DNA from: JBBIQS01 sp037442205 | GTDB taxonomy: Bacteria; Myxococcota; Myxococcia; Myxococcales; UBA5297 | DNA length: 64,000 bases | Direction of reading: 5' to 3' | Assembly: GCA_037442205.1 (NCBI GenBank) | Contig: JBBIQS010000032.1 | Location: forward strand, 1 to 64,000 | Shown here: piece after piece, positions 8,736-16,694 of the stretch | How the letters are laid out: the number at the start of each line of letters is the position of its first letter | How positions within the stretch are numbered: position 1 is the stretch's first letter | The notes under the pieces: generated by a model | The model's database searches: none | Told to the model about the DNA's origin: nothing | Seen by the model: only the letters and a program-made list of their open reading frames with translations | Made by a program: the position numbers and the translations under genes

Positions 8736-9101
8736 CTAGCTCCAGTCAAATCCGCGAGCAGCTTCCTCGGCAGCGGCTTCATCCCGTTGACGCTCAATAA
8801 TCACCAGCAAGTCGAGAGCTGCTCGTCGCGCCTCCGCCAGACCAAGTCGCCTTCTGTACATTCTTACGCGCTGAAGCGACGAGGCCGGCATGGACATCAA
8901 ACTGGGCTCATCCCTCCAGAGGTCGAAACCACTGGTTACGGACGAGCATGCGAGCTTGAAGCCTATGGCGAAGGGGCGAGCAGTCCTGGCCCACCCCCGA
9001 GCAACCCCTCCAGAGAGCGTTCCGCATACGCTTCTCGTCGGAGCGACTTCAAACATATGCTCATACGACCTGACGACGCCTGTCGTTTCGAGGCTAGCCA
9101 C
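8736..9101 (-). CDS. Small unrecognised protein (cassette gene 2)
   Basis: This 121-residue reading frame has no family I recognise. It is basic in the middle (RVRMYRRRLGL) with a C-terminal amphipathic helix (EARRAALDLLVIIERQRDEAA). I accept it as a gene because the GTG at 9101 has a consensus AAGGAG ribosome site 7 bases upstream, it overlaps the stop of the TIGR04255-like gene by 8 bases, and its stop lies 5 bases before the next start. These spacings indicate one operon. A TTG at 9119 is the alternative start. Confidence 0.65.
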   Translation of the reverse strand: MASLETTGVVRSYEHMFEVAPTRSVCGTLSGGVARGWARTARPFAIGFKLACSSVTSGFDLWRDEPSLMSMPASSLQRVRMYRRRLGLAEARRAALDLLVIIERQRDEAAAEEAARGFDWS

Positions 9102-9873
9102 CAGAGAACTCCTTCTCAAGGTCCCCTTCGATCAACTTGAAGAACGTGTCGTGCGCTATGTCATGCGCTTGAGTAAGCCAATCGGCCACTCCGTCGGGAA
9201 GCGATGGGACCTCGTCATCTTGAGATACAACAAGCGTTTCCAAGACTAGTACTGGCGCGTCCTCTCTTAACCCCGTAGCGAACCGCAGCGTCAGGGAGCC
9301 CTTTGGACGATTATGCGGGAACGCTATTTGCCAATTGAAACCAGAAGGAATGCGTGAAATATTGTTGCCATGGAACAGCTCTGGTGGAAGGGCAATGTTT
9401 GTCTTCAGCTTGGTGCGGAGAAAATCGAGCACGTTTGCATTCTGGAAGTCGAACTTCACTGCATCGATGTATCGCAGGGCAACGCTCGACACTAGAAGCG
9501 CTTTCGGAGATGGATGTACCGAAAAGAGGGTTGAAACTGCCGCCCTGCATCTCGGCTCGAATCCTGCCCATGTGTAGCCAGACGTTTCGTTAACCGTCAG
9601 GACACCCGGACCAAGCTGGATGAGCGGCCAGCCATCGGGAGCAACCCGAAACCGATGGCCTGCCATGTGTGGAACGAGTTCTTCCGGCACAGAAGAAGTC
9701 GGAAGTGCTTCATGATGTGGGTAATCGGCCTTGACCTTGTCGTGGAACAAGCCGAGCAGGAAGGCGTAGTGGGGGTCTAGCTCTGTTCCTGGGGCTGGAC
9801 CGGCCTGAAGCTTCCACTTGATCTCCAGGATGGCTTCGACAAGCGGCTTGTTCTTGAGGTCATCAGATGGCAT
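9094..9873 (-). CDS. TIGR04255-like protein (cassette gene 1)
   Basis: The 259-residue protein matches my memory of the TIGR04255 family: NKPLVEAILEIKWKLQ at the start, then YAFLLGLFHDKVKADYP, AGHRFRVAPDGWPLIQLGPGVLTVNET and YTWAGFEPRC. The family is sporadically distributed and has no established function that I know of. There is no signal peptide or membrane helix, so it should be cytoplasmic. It is the first gene of a three-gene minus-strand operon, with GAGAAGG five bases before its ATG. The lower GC of the block compared with the oxidase genes points to acquisition. Confidence 0.8.
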   Translation of the reverse strand: MPSDDLKNKPLVEAILEIKWKLQAGPAPGTELDPHYAFLLGLFHDKVKADYPHHEALPTSSVPEELVPHMAGHRFRVAPDGWPLIQLGPGVLTVNETSGYTWAGFEPRCRAAVSTLFSVHPSPKALLVSSVALRYIDAVKFDFQNANVLDFLRTKLKTNIALPPELFHGNNISRIPSGFNWQIAFPHNRPKGSLTLRFATGLREDAPVLVLETLVVSQDDEVPSLPDGVADWLTQAHDIAHDTFFKLIEGDLEKEFSGG

Positions 9874-10173
9874 CGGGCCTTCTCATCGGGTCGAAAGAGC
9901 TTCGTGCGTGTCACTAGATATCATCCGAGCGCTCTTGGCGCATCGATGATGAACTTCCGGGACGCCGATCGGTCGCACGGGGAGCCAGATGCAGGAGCGG
10001 TCGTTAAGGGACCCACATTGTATTGAACCGGCGCCGGCTTCGTACACAGTCGCCACCGGGTCTGAGGCAGAGTCATACCTTACATCGGCCCTTTGGCGCC
10101 AAGAAGCTAGTTGAGGGAGCCGGGAAACCAAGCTCCGCCGCCAAGCAGTGAGACTTGAAGCGCTGCACGATGC
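9874..10173. other. Low-GC stretch without a convincing gene
   Basis: These 300 bases lie between the start of the three-gene cassette and the end of the tetR-type gene. The only open frame (9883-10131 on the minus strand, 82 codons) has no ribosome site or recognisable protein features. The segment shares the lower GC of the cassette and probably holds its promoter, but I could not assign -35 and -10 boxes. No tRNA or direct-repeat attachment site was seen. Confidence 0.5.
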
Positions 10174-10770
10174 CTACATCTTGTCATCAATCCTTGCCCT
10201 CGCCGCCCGCAACACCGCCACCATAGCCTCCGCCGCCCGCTCCATCGGCCTGGTATCCCTCCGCGCCTTGGCCAGCATCAGCGCCCCCTCCAGCACCGCC
10301 AGGATGCTCGCCGCGGCCTCCCTCGCCCGCCGCTTCTCCAGCCCCTCCGCCTCCAGCCTGGCCGCCAGCGCCTTCTCCCACCCGTCAAAGACCGCCGCGC
10401 AGGCGTCGAGCAGCTCCGGCGGCCCGGCGCTCGCCTCCAGCGCCACGGTGGCGATCGGGCACCCGTGCCGGTAACCGCTCCTCTTGAGCTGCCTGGCGAA
10501 GATCCCGCACAGGTCGCGCAGCCCCGCCTCCACGGTCCGCTCGCGGTCGAGGGTCGCCTCGAGCGTCTTCCCGAGCTGGACGCCGAGCTCCTTGACCGCC
10601 TCCACCGCCAGCTCGAGCTTCCCTCCCGGGAAATGGAAGTAGAGCGAGCCCCGCGGCGCGCCGCTCTCGTCGAGCAGCTGGTTCAGCCCGGTGGCGTGAA
10701 AGCCCTGCCGCATCAGCAGCCGGGACATCGTCTTGAGGATCTCGTTTCGGGTCTGTCCGCGCGGAGCCAT
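10174..10770 (-). CDS. TetR-family repressor, LmrA/YxaF-like
   Basis: The 198-residue protein has an N-terminal TetR helix-turn-helix (about residues 5-50, with GLNQLLDESGAPRGSLYFHF) and a C-terminal ligand domain with the RSGYRHGCPIATVALE segment seen in LmrA/YxaF-like regulators. It should repress its own gene and the divergent hydrolase-oxidoreductase operon when its small-molecule ligand is absent. The ATG at 10770 is preferred to an upstream TTG at 10779, because the TTG falls inside the probable operator. The 77-base gap to the hydrolase holds that operator. Confidence 0.88.
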   Translation of the reverse strand: MAPRGQTRNEILKTMSRLLMRQGFHATGLNQLLDESGAPRGSLYFHFPGGKLELAVEAVKELGVQLGKTLEATLDRERTVEAGLRDLCGIFARQLKRSGYRHGCPIATVALEASAGPPELLDACAAVFDGWEKALAARLEAEGLEKRRAREAAASILAVLEGALMLAKARRDTRPMERAAEAMVAVLRAARARIDDKM

Positions 10771-10778
10771 GATTGCCA

Positions 10779-10800
10779 AACTAGGTAGACTGGTCTAGTT
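10779..10800. promoter_or_regulatory. Probable TetR operator
   Basis: The intergenic DNA contains TAGAC-TG-GTCTA at 10786-10797, a perfect 5-2-5 inverted repeat, overlapping an outer AACTAG/CTAGTT pair (10779-10784 and 10795-10800). It closely resembles the TAGACCNGTCTA operators described for LmrA/YxaF-type repressors. It sits directly upstream of the tetR-type gene and 48 bases before the hydrolase start, where it could control both. Confidence 0.75.
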
Positions 10801-10847
10801 CGTAAGTGTAGCGCCGCGGCGCCGACGCCGCTACCGATGGGATCGCG

Positions 10848-11723
10848 ATGACCTCTCCCGCTTCGCCCGAGCCCGTGACCCTCACCGCCGCCGACGGCTA
10901 CCGGCTCGCCGCGACCCGCTTCCACCCTCCCGAAAGCTCGCGCGGACACCTCGTCGTCGCCGGCGCCACCGGCGTGCGCCAGGACTTCTACCGCCGCTTC
11001 GCCGAGCACGCCTCCCGCCGCGGCTTCTCGACCCTCACCCTCGACTACCGCGGCATCGGCAAATCCCGGCCCGAGAGCCTGAAAGGCTTCCAGGCCAGCG
11101 TCCTGGACTGGGCCCGCCTGGACGTGGCGGCCGCCGTCGACGCCATGTCCAGCGACTCGGTTCCGCTCTTCATGGTCGGCCATTCCTTCGGCGGCCATGC
11201 CCTCGGCCTGCTGCCCAACCACCGCCGCATCTCGCGCTTCTACGTCTTCGCCACCGGCTCGGGCTGGTACGGCTTCATGCCCTTGGCGGAAAGGCTTCGG
11301 GTCCGCCTGATGTGGAGCGCGGTCCATCCGCTGTTCGTCCGCTGGAAGGGCTACGCGCCGATGGCGGCGCTGGGAGTCTGCGAGGACCTTCCGGTGGGCG
11401 TCTACGAGCACTGGCGCCGGTGGTGCAACCTCCCCCGCTACTTCCTCGACGATCCGGCAATGGCGGGAATCGCCGAAAAGATGGCCGAGGTGCGAACCCC
11501 GATCACCGCGGCCAACTCCTTCGATGATGCCTGGGTCCCGCCGCGCTCGCGCGACGCATTCATCCAGGGCTATCGCAACGCCCCGCTGACCACCGTCGAC
11601 ATCGATCCCCGGGAGATCGGCGCCGCCATCGGGCACATGGGCTACTTCCGCCAGTCCGCCCAACCGCTCTGGGACAAGGCCCTCGACTGGTTCAGCGCCC
11701 ACGACCAAGGACCCACTTCATGA
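10848..11723 (+). CDS. Alpha/beta hydrolase (serine aminopeptidase-like lipase fold)
   Basis: The 291-residue protein has the alpha/beta hydrolase fold: the nucleophile elbow GHSFGG with Ser113, LDYRGIGKSRP at about 65-75, a probable acid in NSFDDAWVPP and a His in AAIGHMGYFR. There is no signal peptide. The substrate is unknown; ester or lipid hydrolysis is likely. It is divergent from the tetR-type gene and overlaps the following molybdopterin oxidoreductase gene by 4 bases (ATGA), so the repressor very probably controls both. Confidence 0.85.
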   Translation: MTSPASPEPVTLTAADGYRLAATRFHPPESSRGHLVVAGATGVRQDFYRRFAEHASRRGFSTLTLDYRGIGKSRPESLKGFQASVLDWARLDVAAAVDAMSSDSVPLFMVGHSFGGHALGLLPNHRRISRFYVFATGSGWYGFMPLAERLRVRLMWSAVHPLFVRWKGYAPMAALGVCEDLPVGVYEHWRRWCNLPRYFLDDPAMAGIAEKMAEVRTPITAANSFDDAWVPPRSRDAFIQGYRNAPLTTVDIDPREIGAAIGHMGYFRQSAQPLWDKALDWFSAHDQGPTS

Positions 11724-13999
11724 GAAGCGAGAAGACCGCCTGCATCCTCTGCTCGCGCAATTGCGGGCTGGTGGTGGAGATCGAAGACGGCCAGCTGAAG
11801 CGCATCCGCGGCGACGAGGAGCACCCGGTCTCCAAGGGCTACCTCTGCCAGAAGGCAGCACGCCTCGACCACTACCAGAACCACGCCGATCGCCTGCGCC
11901 ACCCTCTGCGCCGCCAGCCCGACGGCACCTTCGTCCGCGTCAGCTGGGACGAGGCCCTCGGCGACATCGCGCAGCGCCTGGTCAAGATCCGCGATCAGCA
12001 CGGCGGCAAGGCCTTCGCCACCGCCGGCGGCGGCGGCCAGGGCAACCACCTCGGCGGCGGCTATCTCGCCCAGATCCGCGCGGCGATGCGGAGCCACAAC
12101 GCCTACAACTCGCTGGGCCAGGAAAAGACCGGCGATTTCTGGATCAATGGCCGCCTCTTCGGCAGCCAGGCCTGCCACACCACCGAGGACGTCGAGCACG
12201 CCGACTTCGTGATCTTCCTCGGCACCAATCCCTTCCAGTCGCACGGCATTCGCAACGCCCGCGACACCCTGCGCGACCTCAAGAACGATCCCGCGCGCAC
12301 GATGGTGGTCATCGACCCGCGCCGGACCGAGACCGCCAAGCTGGCGGACATCCACCTGCAGCTCAAGCCGGGGACCGACGCCTTCCTGCTGAGCGCCATC
12401 CTCTCGATCATCGTCCGCGAGGGCCTGCACGACCGCGAGTTTCTCGCCGCCCACTGCACCGGCTTCGAGCCGATCGAGAAGGCGCTGCTCCAGGTTCCGG
12501 TGGCGGAGTACGTCGCCCGCGCCGACGTGCCGCTGGCCGACGTCGAGCGCGTGGCGCGCGGCTTCGCGACCGCGCGGTCGGCCTGCGTGCGCGCCGACCT
12601 CGGCATCCAGCACACGCTCCACTCGACGCTCAACAGCTACCTCGAGAAGCTGCTGTACCTCGTCACCGGCAACTTCGGGGTCGAGGGCGGGAACAACCTG
12701 CACACCGCGCTGATCCCATTTCTCTCGGACACTGACGAGCGCAACCCCAAAATCAAGCGCACCGCGCATCACAAGATGTTTCCGGTCACGGGGACCCTCC
12801 CGCCGACCATCCTGCCGGATGAGATCCTGCTCGCGGGCGAGGACCGCGTCCGCGCTGTCTTCGTAGACAGCTGCAATCCGGTGCTCAATTGGCCGGATTC
12901 CAAGGCCTACGAGGAGGCCCTCCGCGCGCTCGATCTGCTGGTGGTCGTCGACGTGGCCATGACCGAGACCGCGCGGCTGGCGCATTACGTCCTGCCGGCG
13001 GCGTCGCAGTTCGAAAAATGGGAATTCACCGCCTTCACCATGGAATTTCCGGTGAACGCCTTTCACCTGCGCCGGCCGCTGTTCGCCCCGCTCGAGGAGG
13101 CACTGCCGGAGGCGGAGATCTACACGCGGCTGCTGGAGCGGATGGGCGAAATCCCCAGTCGCTTTCCCGGGCTATCGCTCGTCGCCGAACACGAGCCGGC
13201 CGCCACCGGGCACCTGGGCTTCATGGCGGCGCTGGCGGCCCGATTGGCGAGCGACAAGAAGTTGATTCGATACGGGGCTTCGATCCTCTACCGCGCGCTG
13301 GGGCCGAGCTTGCCGAACGGCGCGGCGTCGGCGGCACTGCTACTGCCGCTGGCCATGAAGTTCGCGTCCGAGCATCCGGAGGCGGTCCGCCGCGCCAGCC
13401 ACCGAGGCAACCGGGCGACGCTCGGTTCGGCTCTGTTCCGCGCCATCCTCGAGCAGCGCTCGGGCGTGGTCTTCAGCTCCCACCGCTATGAGGAGGTCTG
13501 GTCGCTGCTCGAGCACGAGGACGGCCGCATCCACCTCGAGATTCCGGAGATGCTGGAGGTCTGGCGCGCCCTGGCGGACGAGCCACCGCCCGAGTCCAAA
13601 TTCCCCTTCGTGCTGACTCTCGGCGAGCGGCGCAGCTACAATGCCAACCTGGTCTATCGCGATCCCGCCTGGCGAAAGTCCGATCCCCTCGGAGCGGCGC
13701 GAATGCATCCTCAAGACGCCGCGCGCCTCGAGCTCTCGGAGGGCGCGAAGGTGGTCTGCGAATCAGCGCGCGGCCAGATCGAGGCCATCGTCGAGATCGA
13801 CGACAGCGTGCGCCCGGGCGTGGTGGTGCTGCCTCACGGTTACGGAATCCGCTTCCAGGACCGTGCGCCGATCGGCCCCGCGATCAACCGGCTCACCGCC
13901 AGCGACTGGTGCGATCCGCTGATGAAGACGCCGTTCCACAAGTACGTGCCGGGGAACGTGCGGCGGGCCCTCGACTCCGCTTCGCTCCGCTCGGGCTGA
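11720..13999 (+). CDS. Molybdopterin-dependent oxidoreductase, DMSO-reductase family
   Basis: The 759-residue protein starts with a 4Fe-4S motif (C8, C11, C15 and C43), followed by the molybdopterin oxidoreductase domain and a C-terminal dinucleotide-binding domain (LTLGERRSYNANLVYRDPAW, HGYGIRFQDRAP). No Tat signal is present, so it should act in the cytoplasm. The usual Mo-ligand region (about 125-150, NAYNSLGQEKTGDFWINGRLFG) shows no Cys or Sec. The substrate is unknown. The last 10 or so codons and the TGA lie in a REP-like repeat copy. Homologues paired with a TetR regulator and an alpha/beta hydrolase are familiar. Confidence 0.85.
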   Translation: MRSEKTACILCSRNCGLVVEIEDGQLKRIRGDEEHPVSKGYLCQKAARLDHYQNHADRLRHPLRRQPDGTFVRVSWDEALGDIAQRLVKIRDQHGGKAFATAGGGGQGNHLGGGYLAQIRAAMRSHNAYNSLGQEKTGDFWINGRLFGSQACHTTEDVEHADFVIFLGTNPFQSHGIRNARDTLRDLKNDPARTMVVIDPRRTETAKLADIHLQLKPGTDAFLLSAILSIIVREGLHDREFLAAHCTGFEPIEKALLQVPVAEYVARADVPLADVERVARGFATARSACVRADLGIQHTLHSTLNSYLEKLLYLVTGNFGVEGGNNLHTALIPFLSDTDERNPKIKRTAHHKMFPVTGTLPPTILPDEILLAGEDRVRAVFVDSCNPVLNWPDSKAYEEALRALDLLVVVDVAMTETARLAHYVLPAASQFEKWEFTAFTMEFPVNAFHLRRPLFAPLEEALPEAEIYTRLLERMGEIPSRFPGLSLVAEHEPAATGHLGFMAALAARLASDKKLIRYGASILYRALGPSLPNGAASAALLLPLAMKFASEHPEAVRRASHRGNRATLGSALFRAILEQRSGVVFSSHRYEEVWSLLEHEDGRIHLEIPEMLEVWRALADEPPPESKFPFVLTLGERRSYNANLVYRDPAWRKSDPLGAARMHPQDAARLELSEGAKVVCESARGQIEAIVEIDDSVRPGVVVLPHGYGIRFQDRAPIGPAINRLTASDWCDPLMKTPFHKYVPGNVRRALDSASLRSG

Positions 14000-14003
14000 C
14001 CGG
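13970..14003 (+). repeat. Degenerate single copy of the REP-like element
   Basis: The segment CCCTCGACTCCGCTTCGCTC followed by CGCTCGGGCTGACCGG matches the reverse complement of the unit in the SCO gene with a short internal deletion, and matches the inverted arm at 3262-3294. Its GGGCTGACC supplies the TGA stop of the molybdopterin oxidoreductase. Confidence 0.65.
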
Positions 14004-14008
14004 AGGCC

Positions 14009-14485
14009 CTACCGCCGCGGCCCGGCGGGACGCACGAAGCCCTCCTGCCCCCGCGCCCGCTCCTCGCCCAGCCGCTTGCCATGCCGGATGGAATCCCAGG
14101 CGCTCAGCACCCGGCGCATCTTGGCCGGATCGCCGCCGCGGTCGGGATGGTTCTCCAGCGCCAGCGCGTGGAAGCGCTCGCGCACCGCCTCCTCCGGCGC
14201 AGAGGGGGCCACGCCCAGCACGCGGTACGGATCGCGCTCGTCGAGCTGCGACACCCAGCGCTCCATCCGCGACTTGATGCGCTCGAAGTCGGGCGAATCC
14301 CCGGCCGGCGCCCGCGACGGCGCCCGCTCGTAGGCAGTGCCGGCGCGCATCAGCTCGTCGCGGTAGTTGGAGGCCACCCACCGGCCGCAGCCGGCGCAGT
14401 GGAAGTAACGCACCGGGCTGCCGTCGCAGGACTGCAGCGTCATGTCGGTCTGGCACAGCTCGCAGCGCAGGGTCGTGCTGGTCAT
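14009..14485 (-). CDS. Zinc-ribbon and J-domain protein (DnaJ-like)
   Basis: The 158-residue protein has an N-terminal four-Cys zinc ribbon (C8, C11, C30, C33) and a C-terminal J domain (about residues 84-135) with the HPD tripeptide at 113-115 (ENHPDRGG). J domains stimulate the ATPase of Hsp70/DnaK; the ribbon could recognise a client. The ATG at 14485 overlaps the stop of the XRE gene (ATGA) and removes an unrelated N-terminal extension. The pair forms a two-gene operon. The client and process are unknown. Confidence 0.8.
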   Translation of the reverse strand: MTSTTLRCELCQTDMTLQSCDGSPVRYFHCAGCGRWVASNYRDELMRAGTAYERAPSRAPAGDSPDFERIKSRMERWVSQLDERDPYRVLGVAPSAPEEAVRERFHALALENHPDRGGDPAKMRRVLSAWDSIRHGKRLGEERARGQEGFVRPAGPRR

Positions 14486-14724
14486 GACTGGAAGGGGCTC
14501 GGCATCCATCCCGGGGTGGCGTCGGCCTTGAGCTCGAGGAGGTCGCCGGGCTGGCACTCGAAGTAGCGGCACAGCCGCTCCAGCACCTCGGCGTCGAAGC
14601 GCTCGATCTTGTTCTCCGCCAGGTTGGCCAGGGTGCGCCGGTTGACCCCCGTCTCCTCGGACAGGTGCGAGAGGAAGCGAATCCCCTTGCGTCCCATCAT
14701 CTCCAGCAGCCGGCAGTGAATCAT
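14482..14724 (-). CDS. XRE/Cro-type helix-turn-helix regulator, short
   Basis: The 80-residue protein is a single Cro/C1-type DNA-binding domain: RFLSHLSEETGVNRRTLANLAENKIERFDAEVLERLCRYFE with the family ending CQPGDLLEL seen in YozG-like proteins. It may regulate its own operon with the J-domain gene. The ATG at 14724 was chosen for alignment with the family. A promoter with a perfect TTGACA box lies 38-66 bases upstream. Confidence 0.85.
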   Translation of the reverse strand: MIHCRLLEMMGRKGIRFLSHLSEETGVNRRTLANLAENKIERFDAEVLERLCRYFECQPGDLLELKADATPGWMPSPFQS

Positions 14725-14761
14725 GGTGACCGTCCTGAGCGGCGAGCGCTCGCTTTTTGGC

Positions 14762-14790
14762 CATATTGAGGCGCATTCCGGGCCTGTCAA
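14762..14790 (-). promoter_or_regulatory. Sigma-70-type promoter for the XRE/J-domain operon
   Basis: On the minus strand TTGACA (14790-14785) is followed after exactly 17 bases by AATATG (14767-14762). The -35 is perfect and the -10 is partial. A transcript from it would have a leader of about 30 bases. The surrounding DNA is locally AT-rich (CAAAAATTCGG), unusual for this window. Confidence 0.6.
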
Positions 14791-14982
14791 AAATTCGGTC
14801 GCATCCTCCTGAAGCCATTCCCGGCCCGCAGCCGGCGGCGGCGCGGACAGGTCGCCGTCGCTCTTCGCCGCGACGCGTCTAACGCGCGGCGCCATGGCCG
14901 ATTTGCCTCATGCCCGCTAGTTCGGTTCTTTTGTCGACGGTGTGAGCTGTTCTTCACTGCTCGTGCATCTGGACCCGGACAC

Positions 14983-15555
14983 ATGCTGCCGTTCCATCCC
15001 AACAGGCCCAGGCTGCGCGCCGTCATCGACGGCGACTTCCTGGAAGGACTCTTCCGGCGCGAGCCCGCTGCGGCCGGGATGCTTTTCGACCGCTTCCAGG
15101 CCGAGGTGAACCGCCTCGTCCGCTGCCTGCTGGGCGCCGACGCCGGCCACGACGACCTGGTGCAGGAGACCTTCGAGACCATCCTCAAGCGGATCCACAC
15201 TCTGAACGACGCCGCGGCTCTCCCGGGCTGGATTCGCAAGGTGACCGTCAACACCGTGCGAATGGAGCTGCGTCGCCGACGCTGGAAGCGCCTCTTCCTC
15301 CCCGCCGACGAGGGGCTCGATGCGGCCGACGACCACGTGCTCGACCACGACCAGCGGGAGACCGCGCGCCAGGTCCGGCGCACCCTCGGCGGCCTCGACG
15401 ACGACACCCGCCTGCTGCTGATGCTGCGGCACGTCGAGGGCTACGACCTGATGGAGGTCGCCGAGGCGTTCGACGTCTCGCTGGCCACCGTGAAGCGCAA
15501 GCTGTCGCGGGCCGAGGAGCAGTTCGCCCGGCGCTACGAGGGGGATCGGTCATGA
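14983..15555 (+). CDS. ECF-type RNA polymerase sigma factor
   Basis: The 190-residue protein has sigma region 2 (about residues 28-95: LFDRFQAEVNRLVRCLLG...DLVQETFETILKRI) and region 4 (about 128-180: LDDDTRLLLMLRHVEGYDLMEVAEAF followed by the helix-turn-helix LATVKRKLSRAE). It overlaps the FecR-like gene by 4 bases, so the pair is an ECF sigma factor with its likely membrane partner. The cotranscribed OmpA-like and lipoprotein genes are its probable targets. Confidence 0.9.
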   Translation: MLPFHPNRPRLRAVIDGDFLEGLFRREPAAAGMLFDRFQAEVNRLVRCLLGADAGHDDLVQETFETILKRIHTLNDAAALPGWIRKVTVNTVRMELRRRRWKRLFLPADEGLDAADDHVLDHDQRETARQVRRTLGGLDDDTRLLLMLRHVEGYDLMEVAEAFDVSLATVKRKLSRAEEQFARRYEGDRS

Positions 15556-16694
15556 GCCATCCCATCGAAGCGCTCCGCCCGCGCCGCACCTACGAGCACG
15601 ATCCGGCAGCCGTCCAGCGCCAGCGGGCGCGGTTCCTGGCCTCAGTGGATGGCGCCCCCTCTCGCCGCCGGCCGTGGTTGCTGGTCCCCGCGCTGGTGCC
15701 GATCGCCCTGACGATCGCGGTGGCGCTGTGGCCGGCGCGGCGGCACGCCGATCCCCGGCAACCGCTCGCCGAAGTCGGCCGCCCGATCCATTCCACGCTG
15801 ACTCCCACAGAGCTTTCCTTCCCCGACGGCAGCAAGGTGACCCTGGCTCCGGAGACCCGCGCCCACCTCGAGGCCTTCGACCAGTCCCAGGCGGTGATGG
15901 TCATCGACTCGGGGAGCCTCACCATCCACGTCCAGAAGGGCACGCCGCGGACCTGGCGGTACCGGGCCGGGCCGTTCACGGTCGCGGTGGTGGGCACGGT
16001 GCTGTCGGTGGCCTGGAGGCCCGAGCGCTCCGAGGTCGAGGTCGCAGTTTCCGAGGGACGGGTTTCGGTCACCGGTCCCGGTCTCGAGACTCCGCTGTTC
16101 ATCGGCGCCGGCGAGTCGCTGCGGCGCGTCCTCACCAGCTCGGGACCTGCGCCCGCCGAGGCCAGGCCGCCCGCGTTTCCCGCGCCTGGCCGGGCGACCC
16201 ACGCCACCCCCGCGCCCCGAGCGCCGCTTCCCTCTTGGCGCACTGCGCTCTCCCAGGGCCGCTGGGGCGAGGCGCTGGATCTGGCGAAGGCCGCCGGGGT
16301 GCTGGAGGCGACGGACGGCGTCCACTCCGACGAGTTGCTGGCGCTGGCCGACGCGGCGCGGCTGGACGCCAGGGAGGAGCTGGCGCTGCGGCTGCTGGCC
16401 GATGCCCTCGACCGCGGGGGCGCGCTCGAGGCCCAGGCCGCATTCGTGCGCGGGCAACTGCACGCCGAGCACCGCCGGCAGCGAGAGGCGCTCGATGACT
16501 TCGAGCGCAGCCTGCGGGTGGAGCCGCGCGGGCCATCCGCCCAGAGCGCGCTGGGCCGCTCCATCGATCTCCTGCTCGACCTGGGGGAGACCTCCCGGGC
16601 GCGCGACGCCGCCAAGCGCTATCTGGCCGAGTACCCCTCGGGCCCCTGGAGCACGGTGGCCAACCACGTTGTCGATGGCGAGGTGATGAAGTGA
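15552..16694 (+). CDS. FecR-domain anti-sigma-like membrane protein with TPR tail
   Basis: The 380-residue protein has a short cytoplasmic segment, one membrane helix at about residues 43-60 (LLVPALVPIALTIAVALW), a FecR beta-sandwich at about 85-190 (LSFPDGSKVTLAPETRAHL, GSLTIHVQKGTPRTWRYRAGPFTVAVVGT) and, after a Pro/Ala linker, TPR-like helices at about 230-370. In FecR systems such proteins sense surface state and control the partner sigma factor. The short N-terminal part lacks an obvious zinc anti-sigma motif. It overlaps the sigma gene and the OmpA-like gene. Confidence 0.85.
   Translation: MSHPIEALRPRRTYEHDPAAVQRQRARFLASVDGAPSRRRPWLLVPALVPIALTIAVALWPARRHADPRQPLAEVGRPIHSTLTPTELSFPDGSKVTLAPETRAHLEAFDQSQAVMVIDSGSLTIHVQKGTPRTWRYRAGPFTVAVVGTVLSVAWRPERSEVEVAVSEGRVSVTGPGLETPLFIGAGESLRRVLTSSGPAPAEARPPAFPAPGRATHATPAPRAPLPSWRTALSQGRWGEALDLAKAAGVLEATDGVHSDELLALADAARLDAREELALRLLADALDRGGALEAQAAFVRGQLHAEHRRQREALDDFERSLRVEPRGPSAQSALGRSIDLLLDLGETSRARDAAKRYLAEYPSGPWSTVANHVVDGEVMK

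Noticed and set aside
9883..10131. 82-codon minus-strand frame upstream of the cassette
   Set aside because: No ribosome site, no recognisable features and no conserved neighbours; probably chance.
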